Assembly (NCBI GenBank): GCA_902800645.1 | Contig: CADCFC010000012.1 | Span: forward strand, 1-43,368 | DNA: 43,368 nucleotides | Reading direction: 5' to 3' | Origin: an uncultured Erysipelotrichaceae bacterium | Lineage (GTDB): Bacteria > Bacillota_I > Bacilli_A > RFN20 > CAG-826 | Shown: in pieces, positions 26,005-34,725 of the stretch | How the letters are laid out: each line of letters begins with the position of its first letter | Numbering within the stretch: position 1 is the stretch's first letter | The notes under the pieces: model-generated | Told to the model about the DNA's origin: nothing | Database searches by the model: none | Seen by the model: the letters and a program-made list of their open reading frames with translations, nothing else | Translations under genes and position numbers: made by a program

Positions 26005-26099
26005 TTGGTTAGTCTTATCTAACCTAAATTCATAAATAATAGTCATACCTTAGTTAGACATGACTAACTTATAATAGATAAAAAAGAAATACTAGTCAA
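26005..26099 (-). promoter_or_regulatory. feo promoter with two palindromic metalloregulator-like operators
   Basis: Minus-strand promoter: -35 TTGACT (26094-26099), 17 bp, -10 TATTAT (26071-26076). Two inverted repeats of the form RGTTAG-N6-CTAACY are present, at 26052-26069 (over the start site, abutting the -10) and 26007-26024 (in the leader); centres are 45 bp apart. The half-site GGTTAG resembles the half of the DtxR/IdeR box but with a longer spacer. Iron- or manganese-dependent repression is inferred. Confidence 0.75.
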
Positions 26100-26127
26100 G
26101 CAATAATATAAAATTATTAAGATTTAT

Positions 26128-27657
26128 TTAAAGTAGTTGAGCAAAAATATTCATGATGGCGCACATCAAAGAGCTCATCGCGGATAGCTTAGTTTTTCTT
26201 TCGTCGACTAGTTCACTATGTTCGTAGCAATCAATTAAATCGTTTTCGACTTCTTTAACGGCATTGTCATCCATAAATATCGCGCCGCATTCAAAGTGAT
26301 GAACTAAAGAACGATAGTCCATATTTATTGTGCCAATAAAGGCAAGTTTACCATCAACCACAACCGCCTTTTCGTGATTAAATCCTTCGTTATATGTATA
26401 AACCTTAATTCCGGCGTCTAATAATTCCTTAAAATAAGTAACCGCCATTTTATAAACTGCTTTTTTATCTGGTATACCAGGAACCAAGATACGAATATCA
26501 ATTCCACGATACCCCGCTCTTAAGATTGCGGATTTTAAACTTTCAGTTGGAATGAAATAAGGGGTGCAAATATATACCCTCTCTTTCGCGTTTTCAATCA
26601 TATTGATAAAGGTCGCTTCTCCACTATTTTGATTAATAAATGGTGCAGGCCCATCTCCAAAAGGAGTAACAAGTGCATCTTCTTTATATCTCTGATATGG
26701 ATAACCTAAGTATTTGCTATATTCAGATAAATGGTCAGAACAAAGATCATAAGTATTAAGGAACATATTGATAAAACCATCAATCGCTGGCCCTTCAACT
26801 TTAATCATCGCATCTTTCCAATAGCCAAAACGTACTATGTCATTAGCGTATTCATCAGCGAGATTCATCCCACCTGTATAGGCTTCTTGATGATCGATAA
26901 TTGCGATTTTACGGTGATCTCTATTATTAAATACACCTGAAAGAAGAGGGATGAATGGATTAAATCTAAAACATTTAATTCCTTCTTTTCTTAATTGATT
27001 AGGATATACAGAATGAAGTAAACCAGCGCATCCAATATCATCATAGATGAGTCTTACTTCAACACCTTCTTTGGCCTTTTTAGCGAGTACATCATGCATT
27101 TGTGTCCATTCCTTACCGCGATCAATAATAAAGAATTCTAAGAAAATAAACTCTTTTGCGGCTTTGAGTCGCTCAATAAAGTAAGGAAACCATTCTTCAC
27201 CACTTTTATAATAAGTGACGCGATTACCATAAGTTGATGTTTGATTTAATGCGTGCGCTAAAAAGAGAAACGGAGTGGAATATTCTCCCTTTTCTTTTTC
27301 TAATCGCTTCATATCATCAGTATCTAAAGGAAAATATTGTTTATTGCTATTATTTATTTGTCTAATAATACGACGATATCTCGGTTTTAATCCGTGATTA
27401 CCAAAGAAGACATATATAAGCATTCCAAAAATTGGAAGGATTAAAATAATTAAAACCCATGGAAGCTTTAAATCAGCGTTTCCTTTCCTATTAATTACAA
27501 TTAATAAGACGATGATATCAATAAGAATGAATTCAATAATAAAGGGAGGATATTGAATACATAAATAAATCGCTAATGCGGTAACTCCAACAACTTGAAT
27601 CAAGATGAGGAGAAGCATCAACGCCATTCTTGAAAATATCTTCTTTAAAATCTTCAT
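26128..27657 (-). CDS. cls: Cardiolipin synthase (phospholipase D superfamily)
   Basis: A 509-residue cardiolipin synthase. Two N-terminal membrane helices (about 10-58) are followed by a cytosolic-facing catalytic part with two HKD motifs, HRKIAIID (first) and HEKAVVVDGKLAFIGTINMD (second), the two halves forming one active site. The enzyme condenses two phosphatidylglycerol molecules to cardiolipin and glycerol. Length and motif spacing are standard. The gene starts 23 nt after the GH13 gene stop, so it may be the last gene of the GH36-GH13-cls transcript; functional connection to those sugar enzymes is not obvious. The feo promoter lies downstream in the 80 bp gap. Confidence 0.94.
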   Translation of the reverse strand: MKILKKIFSRMALMLLLILIQVVGVTALAIYLCIQYPPFIIEFILIDIIVLLIVINRKGNADLKLPWVLIILILPIFGMLIYVFFGNHGLKPRYRRIIRQINNSNKQYFPLDTDDMKRLEKEKGEYSTPFLFLAHALNQTSTYGNRVTYYKSGEEWFPYFIERLKAAKEFIFLEFFIIDRGKEWTQMHDVLAKKAKEGVEVRLIYDDIGCAGLLHSVYPNQLRKEGIKCFRFNPFIPLLSGVFNNRDHRKIAIIDHQEAYTGGMNLADEYANDIVRFGYWKDAMIKVEGPAIDGFINMFLNTYDLCSDHLSEYSKYLGYPYQRYKEDALVTPFGDGPAPFINQNSGEATFINMIENAKERVYICTPYFIPTESLKSAILRAGYRGIDIRILVPGIPDKKAVYKMAVTYFKELLDAGIKVYTYNEGFNHEKAVVVDGKLAFIGTINMDYRSLVHHFECGAIFMDDNAVKEVENDLIDCYEHSELVDERKTKLSAMSSLMCAIMNIFAQLL

Positions 27658-27680
27658 AACTTTCTAATTTTAAAACCAAA

Positions 27681-29339
27681 TCATTTAATATGATAGATTC
27701 TTACTTCAAATGGTTTAAATCTCTCTCCGTGATTCTCATAATTTGAAATCACGATATCATTACTATTTAGTTTATTTGAATAGGCAAATTTTCTTTCTTT
27801 TTTTGAGAAGGAAGCAACAACCACTACTTTTTCATTATTTAAAGTTCTTTCATATGCAAAGAAATATGGATTATTAATAGCAATCATTTTGAATTCGCCG
27901 TCTCTTATAACTTTGTTATTCTTTTTAAACTCAATCAATTTCTTATAGAAATAGAATAAAGAGTCTTTGTTACTTAATGCATTTTTAACATTAATGACGT
28001 CCTTAGATGGATTTACTCTAAGCCAAGGCTTAACGATAGAAAATCCAGCGTATTCACTATCATCCCAAAGCATAGGAGTTCTAGCGTTATCTCTACTAAC
28101 TTCATATAGAAGATTCATAAACTTCTTTTTAAATGGAAACTTACTAAGAATTTTAGCAATATTATGAGATTCAACATCATCAATCTCATCTAGAGACTTA
28201 AATTCAGCGTTTCTCATTCCGATTTCTTGTCCTTCATAAATGAAAGGCGTTCCTTGAAGTAAGAAATAAGAGGCTGCTAAAGCTTCAGAACTTTGAGTTT
28301 CATATTCTCCTAAAACACTACCAAAACGACCAACACTTCTTCTTTGATCGTGATTTTCAATAAATAAAGAATTCCATCCGCGACCCTTTAGATTCTCTTG
28401 CTGATTATTAAGCCTACGTTTAAATCTTGTTAATTTGAATTTTCTATAGAAATATTTAACCCCAAAGAAATTATCGCTATCCGTATGAGAGAAGTTGAAT
28501 ATCATATCAAGTTCTTCTCTTTTTGGATCAGTTAATAGAATGTTTTCTTTTTTAGTTGCAAGTACTGTTTCCCCAACAGTCATGCAGTCATAGTGAGATA
28601 AAACATCAACATTTAATTCGTGTAAAAATTCATGTAAACGAGGCCCGGTAATATAGGCGTCTTTGCCAGTTAAAGCAATCGCAGGGAAACGTGATTTAAA
28701 ATCTTGTTTTTTAGAAATGAGGTTAATAACATCACATCTAAATCCATCAACTCCCATATCAAGCCAATATCTTAAGATATCTTTGACTTCTTCTCTTACT
28801 TTTGGGTTCTCCCAATTTAAATCTGGCTGTCCTTTAGCGAATAATCTTAAATACCAATCTTCACTATCGCCAATTCTACTCCAGGCACCTTCTCCGAAGA
28901 AACCTTGCCAATTATTTGGCGGTTTCTTACCATTTTTCTTTCCTTTTCTGATTATATAGTAGTCACGATAAGGAGAATTCTTATCGCTTATCGCGCTTTT
29001 AAACCAAACGTGCTCACTAGAAGTATGATTGACAACCAAATCCATAATGAGGCGTATTCCTCTTTTATGCATTTCGCTTAGCATCTTTTTAAAATCATCA
29101 AGTGTTCCAAAAGGAGGATATATATCTCGATAGTTTGAAATATCATAACCATTATCACATTGAGGAGAATCATAAACTGGAGAGAGCCAAACACAATTGA
29201 CTCCAAGTTCTTTTAAATAATCTAGTTTTGAAATGATTCCAGGAATATCACCTAGTCCATCATTATTCCCGTCACAAAAAGAACGAGGATATATTTGATA
29301 TATAATAGCGTCTTTAAACCAATTGGTCTTTTTATTCAT
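27681..29339 (-). CDS. GH13 alpha-1,6-glucosidase (oligo-1,6-glucosidase / dextran glucosidase type)
   Basis: A 552-residue family GH13 enzyme with the N-terminal barrel, B-domain and C-terminal beta domain. Catalytic residues are Asp203 (GFRCDVINLI), Glu257 (MTVGETVL) and Asp331 (IENHDQ). The valine after the nucleophile (Val204) is the residue that marks alpha-1,6 specificity in this subfamily, whereas alpha-1,4 enzymes have Ala or Thr; the QPDLNWENP segment is also usual. No signal peptide, so it acts inside on imported isomalto- or panose-type oligosaccharides. Its start overlaps the end of the GH36 gene by 8 nt, so the two are coupled and presumably deal with alpha-1,6-linked sugars together. 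Confidence 0.93.
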   Translation of the reverse strand: MNKKTNWFKDAIIYQIYPRSFCDGNNDGLGDIPGIISKLDYLKELGVNCVWLSPVYDSPQCDNGYDISNYRDIYPPFGTLDDFKKMLSEMHKRGIRLIMDLVVNHTSSEHVWFKSAISDKNSPYRDYYIIRKGKKNGKKPPNNWQGFFGEGAWSRIGDSEDWYLRLFAKGQPDLNWENPKVREEVKDILRYWLDMGVDGFRCDVINLISKKQDFKSRFPAIALTGKDAYITGPRLHEFLHELNVDVLSHYDCMTVGETVLATKKENILLTDPKREELDMIFNFSHTDSDNFFGVKYFYRKFKLTRFKRRLNNQQENLKGRGWNSLFIENHDQRRSVGRFGSVLGEYETQSSEALAASYFLLQGTPFIYEGQEIGMRNAEFKSLDEIDDVESHNIAKILSKFPFKKKFMNLLYEVSRDNARTPMLWDDSEYAGFSIVKPWLRVNPSKDVINVKNALSNKDSLFYFYKKLIEFKKNNKVIRDGEFKMIAINNPYFFAYERTLNNEKVVVVASFSKKERKFAYSNKLNSNDIVISNYENHGERFKPFEVRIYHIK

Positions 29340-31665
29340 GAGTTTTTTCCTCGATGATATATAACCTACTGCCGAAATCTCTCATCACTCTTACTTGATC
29401 GTTAAATCCACTGGCAGACCATTCTGGAGTTAAGATAACTCCGTGGCTATTTAAAGTGGATCCTCTAACGACATAATCATCTTTTTCGCTCGGCATTGTG
29501 ATAAATTTTGAAGCGAGATCTACTAACTTGCCTCTAGGGTTAAGATGAATAGGAAGCATCATATTGACTAACTCACCAAATTCCTTAATGTTATGAGGAA
29601 CTTTAACGTTACTGACACAATATTCTTTTGTCTCATCCAAATTATGTGTCGATAAAATTGATTCACTAGGAATAATTGTTTGAAGAGTGTTAAATTCTCC
29701 AACAATGCATTTTGTTTTATCTTTGCTATTAACTTGCCAACGCATATTTCCATTAGTGCTACTTAATTCATAAAATTCACCATATTGGAAAACATCTCTG
29801 TATTTCTTATACACTTCAATTAGTTTCTTGCATTGTTGTTTTTCAAATTTGTTGAGTTCAGAAAACATCAACTCATAGCCAAGAACACCAAACATTGCAG
29901 TGTTATATCTCGTATCGATTGAGATATCTCTTAAAGACTGTTGATTAATAGAAGTTGAGACATGGTTAGATAATGTTGATTGAGGATAACCGTATAAATA
30001 ACCGTGTTGAATTCTTTGTCTTTCATGAGCGTCTGTATCATCACTTGCCCAAATTTGTGGACAATATGAAAGAATTCCTAAATCGAAGCGGTTACCACCA
30101 CTTGCGCATCCTTCAAAAAGAATCTTTGGGTATTTATTAGTAAGTTCTCTTAATACTCGATATAGTCCCAAAATATAGCGGTGATAAAATTCACCTACAT
30201 TTTCAATGTTAGGTAAGTCTGACATATGACGATTCATATCCCATTTAACATATTCAATTTGAGTAGAATCAAAGATTTTAGACATGTTATCAATGATATA
30301 GTCTTGAACTAAAACATTGCTTAAATCTAATAGATATTGATTACGAGATTGACTTGGAGTTACTTTTGAGCTTCTAATGACCCATTCAGGGTGTAATTTA
30401 AATAAATCACTTTCTTCGTTAATTGATTCTGGTTCAAACCATAGTCCAAAAATCATTCCAAGCTTATGGACTTTCTTAGAAAGTCTTTCTAGTCCACCAG
30501 GAAGCTTCTTTTTGTTAACCCAATAATCACCTAACCCATGACTATCATCGTTTCGATAGGAAAACCATCCGTCATCAAGGACGAAGAGTTCCGCTCCGAA
30601 TTCTTTTGCTTTTTTCGCGATTTTAATAACTTTAGATTCTGTAAACTTGAAATAAGTTGCTTCCCAGTTATTAATGACTACAGGCCGAAGAGCCTCCTTC
30701 CACCTACTTGCGATCACGTGTTCATTTACGAACTTGTGCATATTACTTCTCGCCCCATTAATTCCTAAAGGGGAATAAGTAAAGACCGCAAAAGGTGATT
30801 TGAACTCTTCATTCATTTTTAATTCATGGTCAAAACAAAATGGGGATATACCACTTTGTACACGGACATAATTGAAGGAGTTGAGTTCAACTTCAGATAT
30901 ATGATTGCCGCTATAGATGAGATTGAAGATGTAAACATCTCCATTATCTAAAGAAGCATCTTTGTTCTTAAGAACAAATAATGGATTAATTTTGTGAGAC
31001 GAGAAGCCTGTTCTTGATTCGTGGACATAATTTCCAACTTTAAGTAATTGACTGCCTTCATGCATTTCACTAGCCCAACTACCGGTGAAATTGATTAGTT
31101 CAAATTCACGATTGACCATATCGAGTTGCATACTAAGAGCTTTTAAAACATGGACATTATCATCGCTTCGATTTTTAATAACAATATTTCTAGCAATAAC
31201 ATCACTATCAAAGAAGATGACGTAATGTAATTCAATATCTACTCTATTACTTGAATCAGTTAATGTAACAACCAATTCTTCGTCGTGATCATGAGGGGCA
31301 GGTAATTCACTATTATCTAACTGGCTCTTTCTTAATTCATATTTTTCATAATTAAAGTCGAATGTATAACCGGCTTTATCACTTTTAAGTAAAACTGGAG
31401 TGCTTCGATAGTCTCCTTTATGTGGGAAAGAGAATTCTAGAAGTGTGTAATCCATTGATAAATCTGGATTAATTTCTTTCTTATAAATTACCGAAGTTCC
31501 TTTTTGAACCGCGACTTTTTGTTTGATTGCGTCGATATTAAAATCATTTATCTCGATTCTCGAACCAAAATAGTCATGCATTAATAAGCCTGTCTTATCG
31601 ACATGAAAAATATAAGTAAGATTTTTGGTATTTAAAACAAATACCTCTCCATTTGTAATTGTCAT
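29332..31665 (-). CDS. GH36 alpha-galactosidase
   Basis: A 777-residue cytoplasmic alpha-galactosidase. The N-terminal beta-supersandwich (about 1-300) precedes the barrel, where VLDDGWF, nucleophile Asp476 (YVKWDMNRH) and general acid/base Asp542 (IWASDDTDAHER) are visible with EGCASGGNRFDLG between them; the small C-terminal beta-domain ends the protein. Such enzymes release galactose from melibiose, raffinose and stachyose. With the overlapping GH13 alpha-1,6-glucosidase and the divergent GH2 gene it forms a small intracellular oligosaccharide-degrading cluster; no sugar transporter or LacI regulator is beside it. Start ATG 31665 follows GAGG at 9 nt; its promoter is shared with the GH2 gene. 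Confidence 0.94.
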   Translation of the reverse strand: MTITNGEVFVLNTKNLTYIFHVDKTGLLMHDYFGSRIEINDFNIDAIKQKVAVQKGTSVIYKKEINPDLSMDYTLLEFSFPHKGDYRSTPVLLKSDKAGYTFDFNYEKYELRKSQLDNSELPAPHDHDEELVVTLTDSSNRVDIELHYVIFFDSDVIARNIVIKNRSDDNVHVLKALSMQLDMVNREFELINFTGSWASEMHEGSQLLKVGNYVHESRTGFSSHKINPLFVLKNKDASLDNGDVYIFNLIYSGNHISEVELNSFNYVRVQSGISPFCFDHELKMNEEFKSPFAVFTYSPLGINGARSNMHKFVNEHVIASRWKEALRPVVINNWEATYFKFTESKVIKIAKKAKEFGAELFVLDDGWFSYRNDDSHGLGDYWVNKKKLPGGLERLSKKVHKLGMIFGLWFEPESINEESDLFKLHPEWVIRSSKVTPSQSRNQYLLDLSNVLVQDYIIDNMSKIFDSTQIEYVKWDMNRHMSDLPNIENVGEFYHRYILGLYRVLRELTNKYPKILFEGCASGGNRFDLGILSYCPQIWASDDTDAHERQRIQHGYLYGYPQSTLSNHVSTSINQQSLRDISIDTRYNTAMFGVLGYELMFSELNKFEKQQCKKLIEVYKKYRDVFQYGEFYELSSTNGNMRWQVNSKDKTKCIVGEFNTLQTIIPSESILSTHNLDETKEYCVSNVKVPHNIKEFGELVNMMLPIHLNPRGKLVDLASKFITMPSEKDDYVVRGSTLNSHGVILTPEWSASGFNDQVRVMRDFGSRLYIIEEKTHE

Positions 31666-31672
31666 AGTTTAA

Positions 31673-31710
31673 AACCTCGTTTTTTATTATATAATAATAA
31701 TCGCGAGGTT
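31673..31710. promoter_or_regulatory. Symmetric bidirectional promoter between GH36 and GH2
   Basis: The 55 bp gap between the divergent start codons holds a self-complementary ATTATATAAT (31686-31695), which offers a TATAAT -10 on both strands (31690-31695 plus, 31686-31691 minus). Inverted arms AACCTCG (31673-31679) and CGAGGTT (31704-31710) flank it and double as the Shine-Dalgarno region of each gene. Poor -35 candidates: TTGCTA at 31710-31715 for the minus side. Confidence 0.6.
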
Positions 31711-31720
31711 AGCAAAGCAA

Positions 31721-34033
31721 ATGAAAACATCATTGAATTACAGCTGGAAATTCGTAAATGATTTTAAAAACGAATATTTAACTAAACTTCCAAAAGAAGC
31801 AAAAGAAATTAACGTTCCTCATAATGCATTTGAAGTTCCATATAACTATTTTAAAGAAAAAAGCTATCAAGGAATTGTCACATATGAGAAAACGTTTGAA
31901 GTAAAAGAATTAAACAAAGATAGAAGATACTTCATTAAGTTTGAAGGCATCATGGTAAAGGCAAAAGTTTATTTCAATGATGTTGATTTAGGCGAACATA
32001 TCTCGACTTACTATCCATTTGAAATTGAAGTGACCGAATATATCAAAGATAAAGGTAATCGTTTAGTGGTCGTTGTCGATAGCAACGAAGACACCGACAT
32101 CCCTCCTTTTGGCTTTGCGCTAGATTACATGACTTTTTCGGGAATATATAGAGAAGTCTATTTAATCGATACCCCTAAAACATATCTTTCTAACATCTAC
32201 GTTCACGGGGATATGAAAGGACAAGTTAATGTCTTGTATGATATTAACGGAAGTGATGAGGTTAATGTCAAACATCAATTATTTGATGGAGATAAATTAA
32301 TAAAAGAAAGTAATGAAAATAGTTTTAAAGTCGATAACCCTACATTATGGGATTTAGATAATCCTCATCTATATACATTAAGAACCATTCTTAACGATAA
32401 AGAAATTTATGAAACTAGATTTGGTTTTAAAGACGCGTTATTCACTAATCACGGCTTCTTCCTTAACGGAAAGAAAATCAAATTAATTGGTCTAAATCGT
32501 CATCAAGGTTATCCATATATGGGCTACGCTACATCTAAATCGCTACAAGAAGAAGATGCAGATCTACTTAAAAATGAAGTCGGAGTTAACATCGTTAGAA
32601 CTTCACACTATTCACAAAGTGAACACTTCTTATCTCGATGTGATGAAATCGGTTTACTCGTATTAAACGAAATACCTGGTTGGCAGCACATTGGAAAAAG
32701 CGAAGAATGGAGAAATAACTGCATTTCTAACTGTAGACGTATGGTGTTAAAAGAAAGAAACCATACCGCTTTAGTTGCTCATGGAGTTAGAATCGACGAA
32801 TCAGTCGATGATCACGCTTTATACACCGAAACCAATAGAATTGCTCATGAATTAGATCCGTATAAGCAAACTATTGGAGTTAGAAACTTCACCAACAGTG
32901 AATTATTAGAAGATATCTATGGATATAATGATTTCTCATGTGATTCTTTAAGAATTGGATTATTAAATCCAAAAAAGGTCAAACATTTAGATAAGCCATT
33001 ATTAGTAACTGAATATATGGGGCATATGGATCCTGTTAAAGCGACTAGTGACGTCGCTATTCGCACTGAAGTTGCATTAAGACACGCCAAAGTCATTGAT
33101 GATAACTTTAAATATACCGATACATGTGGAGCAATTGGTTGGTGTTTCTTAGATTATCATTCTCACACCGACTTTGGTTCTGGTGATAAATTATGTACTC
33201 ATGGAGTGTTCGATTTATATCGTAATCCAAAATACACTTCATATATTTATGCTTCACAACAAGAAAAGAAGCCTGTTCTTGAGCTTTTAAGCAATTTAAA
33301 ACCAGGTGATGTCGCTGAAGGAATCTTCTCTGATGTATATGTCGCCACCAACTGTGATTATGTCGAACTTTATAAAAATGATGAATACGTCGCTAAATTC
33401 TATCCAAAACACGATCAATTCAAATATATGAAACACCCTCCAATTTTAATTGATGATATTGTTGGAGAAACTTTTAAAGAAGATAAATTCCCAAAAAGAA
33501 CGCATCTTAAAATTGCAAAGATGTTCTCTTATGCTGCTATGCACGGCTTTAATCACCTTCCACTTAAAAACAAAATCTATCTCGGTTACATGATGTTGAG
33601 ATATAAAGTGAGCTATACAGAGCTCGTCGGATATTGGAATAAATACGTGGGAGCGTGGGGCGGAAAGGCTAAAACGTATAAGTTTAAAGGATATATTAAT
33701 AACCAATTAGTAAAAGAAATTGAAGCTGGACCAAGCGATGATTTTGCGTTAGATGTTTCTCCTAGTAAAAATGAGTTAGTTAACGAAGACACTTACGACA
33801 CTTTAAGAATTAAAGTGAGACATGTTGATAGTCATAATTCAGTTATGCAATATTCTCAAAGAATATTAGATATTGAAACTTCTGGACCAATTGAATTAGT
33901 GGGTCCTACTCATCAAGCCCTATTAGGGGGACAATTATCAATATATATTAAGTCTAAAAATGAAAAAGGAATTGGTAAAGTCACAATCACCATGGATGAA
34001 TTTAAGAAGACTTTAGAAATTCCTGTTATTTAA
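31721..34033 (+). CDS. GH2 family beta-galactosidase-like glycosidase
   Basis: A 770-residue GH2 enzyme: sugar-binding jelly-roll domain (about 1-180), Ig-like domain (about 185-260), TIM barrel (about 265-530) and extra C-terminal beta domains. The barrel has LIGLNRHQGYPYMG and VRTSHYSQS. The acid/base is Glu360 within HGVRIDES, and the nucleophile Glu431 within LLVTEYMG. Unusually, the residue before the acid/base is Asp359, where GH2 enzymes nearly always have Asn. Without a signal peptide it works inside the cell; beta-galactoside is the likeliest substrate, beta-glucuronide less so. It has its own half of a symmetric promoter, and its last 8 bp overlap the tcdA stop in a tail-to-tail arrangement, with its terminator inside tcdA. 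Confidence 0.92.
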   Translation: MKTSLNYSWKFVNDFKNEYLTKLPKEAKEINVPHNAFEVPYNYFKEKSYQGIVTYEKTFEVKELNKDRRYFIKFEGIMVKAKVYFNDVDLGEHISTYYPFEIEVTEYIKDKGNRLVVVVDSNEDTDIPPFGFALDYMTFSGIYREVYLIDTPKTYLSNIYVHGDMKGQVNVLYDINGSDEVNVKHQLFDGDKLIKESNENSFKVDNPTLWDLDNPHLYTLRTILNDKEIYETRFGFKDALFTNHGFFLNGKKIKLIGLNRHQGYPYMGYATSKSLQEEDADLLKNEVGVNIVRTSHYSQSEHFLSRCDEIGLLVLNEIPGWQHIGKSEEWRNNCISNCRRMVLKERNHTALVAHGVRIDESVDDHALYTETNRIAHELDPYKQTIGVRNFTNSELLEDIYGYNDFSCDSLRIGLLNPKKVKHLDKPLLVTEYMGHMDPVKATSDVAIRTEVALRHAKVIDDNFKYTDTCGAIGWCFLDYHSHTDFGSGDKLCTHGVFDLYRNPKYTSYIYASQQEKKPVLELLSNLKPGDVAEGIFSDVYVATNCDYVELYKNDEYVAKFYPKHDQFKYMKHPPILIDDIVGETFKEDKFPKRTHLKIAKMFSYAAMHGFNHLPLKNKIYLGYMMLRYKVSYTELVGYWNKYVGAWGGKAKTYKFKGYINNQLVKEIEAGPSDDFALDVSPSKNELVNEDTYDTLRIKVRHVDSHNSVMQYSQRILDIETSGPIELVGPTHQALLGGQLSIYIKSKNEKGIGKVTITMDEFKKTLEIPVI

Positions 34034-34724
34034 TTAAATCTTTAATAACTTCACTTGCGATAATTAATCCCATTGAAGAAGGAACAAAAGAAGTTGAGCC
34101 AACACTGGCTCTTCTTTTTTTATCGAACTCTTCGTTGACTTTAATGGGTGTTTCTTTAGAGTAAACGACTTTTAAATCCTTTATGCCCATTTCTTTTAGT
34201 TCATGCCTTAATATCTTCGCTAATGGGTCAACACTTGTTTTATATATATCCGTAACTTCTAATTTAGTTGGATCAATCTTATTTCCCGCTCCTAAAGCAG
34301 AAATAATTGGACTTCCTACAAGTTTAGCGTTTCTAATGAGCTCTTTTTTAGCGCTCATCGTATCAATCGCATCAATAACATAATCGTATTTTTTTAAATC
34401 AAATTCATTAGAATTCTCAGGTAAATAAAATTTATCAATAGCGGTAACGATAGCATCAGGATTAATGTCTAAAATTCTTTCTTTCATGACATCAACCTTT
34501 TTTCTTCCAATTGTTTTAGTGGTCGCTATAATTTGTCGATTGATATTGCTTTCTTCTACCTTATCAAAATCAACAATAGTTATGTTACTAATACCATTTC
34601 TAACAAGTGCTTCAATAACGTAGCCTCCTACTCCACCGACGCCAAAAACAATAACTTTAGCGTTATTAATTCTTTTAAATTGTTCTTCAGAATATAAAGC
34701 TCTAGCTCTTTGGAAAATATCCAT
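34026..34724 (-). CDS. tcdA: tRNA threonylcarbamoyladenosine dehydratase TcdA
   Basis: A 232-residue E1-like (ThiF/MoeB superfamily) enzyme that uses ATP to cyclise t6A37 of tRNA into ct6A. The nucleotide-binding loop is GVGGVGG (28-34), followed by VDFDKVEESNINRQ, with Asp and Arg that hold ATP, DAIDT and the C-terminal RRASVGSTSFVPSSMG block (204-219) conserved in TcdA. It lacks the C-terminal domain and sulfur-carrier context of ThiF or MoeB, and the DTMSAKKELI segment fits TcdA. It starts 1 nt after the ABC permease stop, as the last gene of that operon. The DNA of the C-terminal block carries a terminator for the convergent GH2 gene on the other strand. Confidence 0.9.
   Translation of the reverse strand: MDIFQRARALYSEEQFKRINNAKVIVFGVGGVGGYVIEALVRNGISNITIVDFDKVEESNINRQIIATTKTIGRKKVDVMKERILDINPDAIVTAIDKFYLPENSNEFDLKKYDYVIDAIDTMSAKKELIRNAKLVGSPIISALGAGNKIDPTKLEVTDIYKTSVDPLAKILRHELKEMGIKDLKVVYSKETPIKVNEEFDKKRRASVGSTSFVPSSMGLIIASEVIKDLIK
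34089..34121 (+). terminator. Terminator of the GH2 gene, inside tcdA (antisense)
   Basis: Plus strand: GAGCCA-ACAC-TGGCTC stem (34096-34111), extended by AGAA/TTCT after a 3 nt bulge (34089-34092, 34112-34115), followed by TTTTTTTA. It lies 56 bp past the GH2 stop, wholly within the 3' coding region of tcdA on the opposite strand. Confidence 0.8.
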
Positions 34725-34725
34725 A

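Noticed and set aside
25993-26046. Longer start of the second FeoA-like gene at ATG 26046
   Set aside because: The extra 18 residues would fall on the operator and have no Shine-Dalgarno; ATG 25992 has GGAG at 7 nt.
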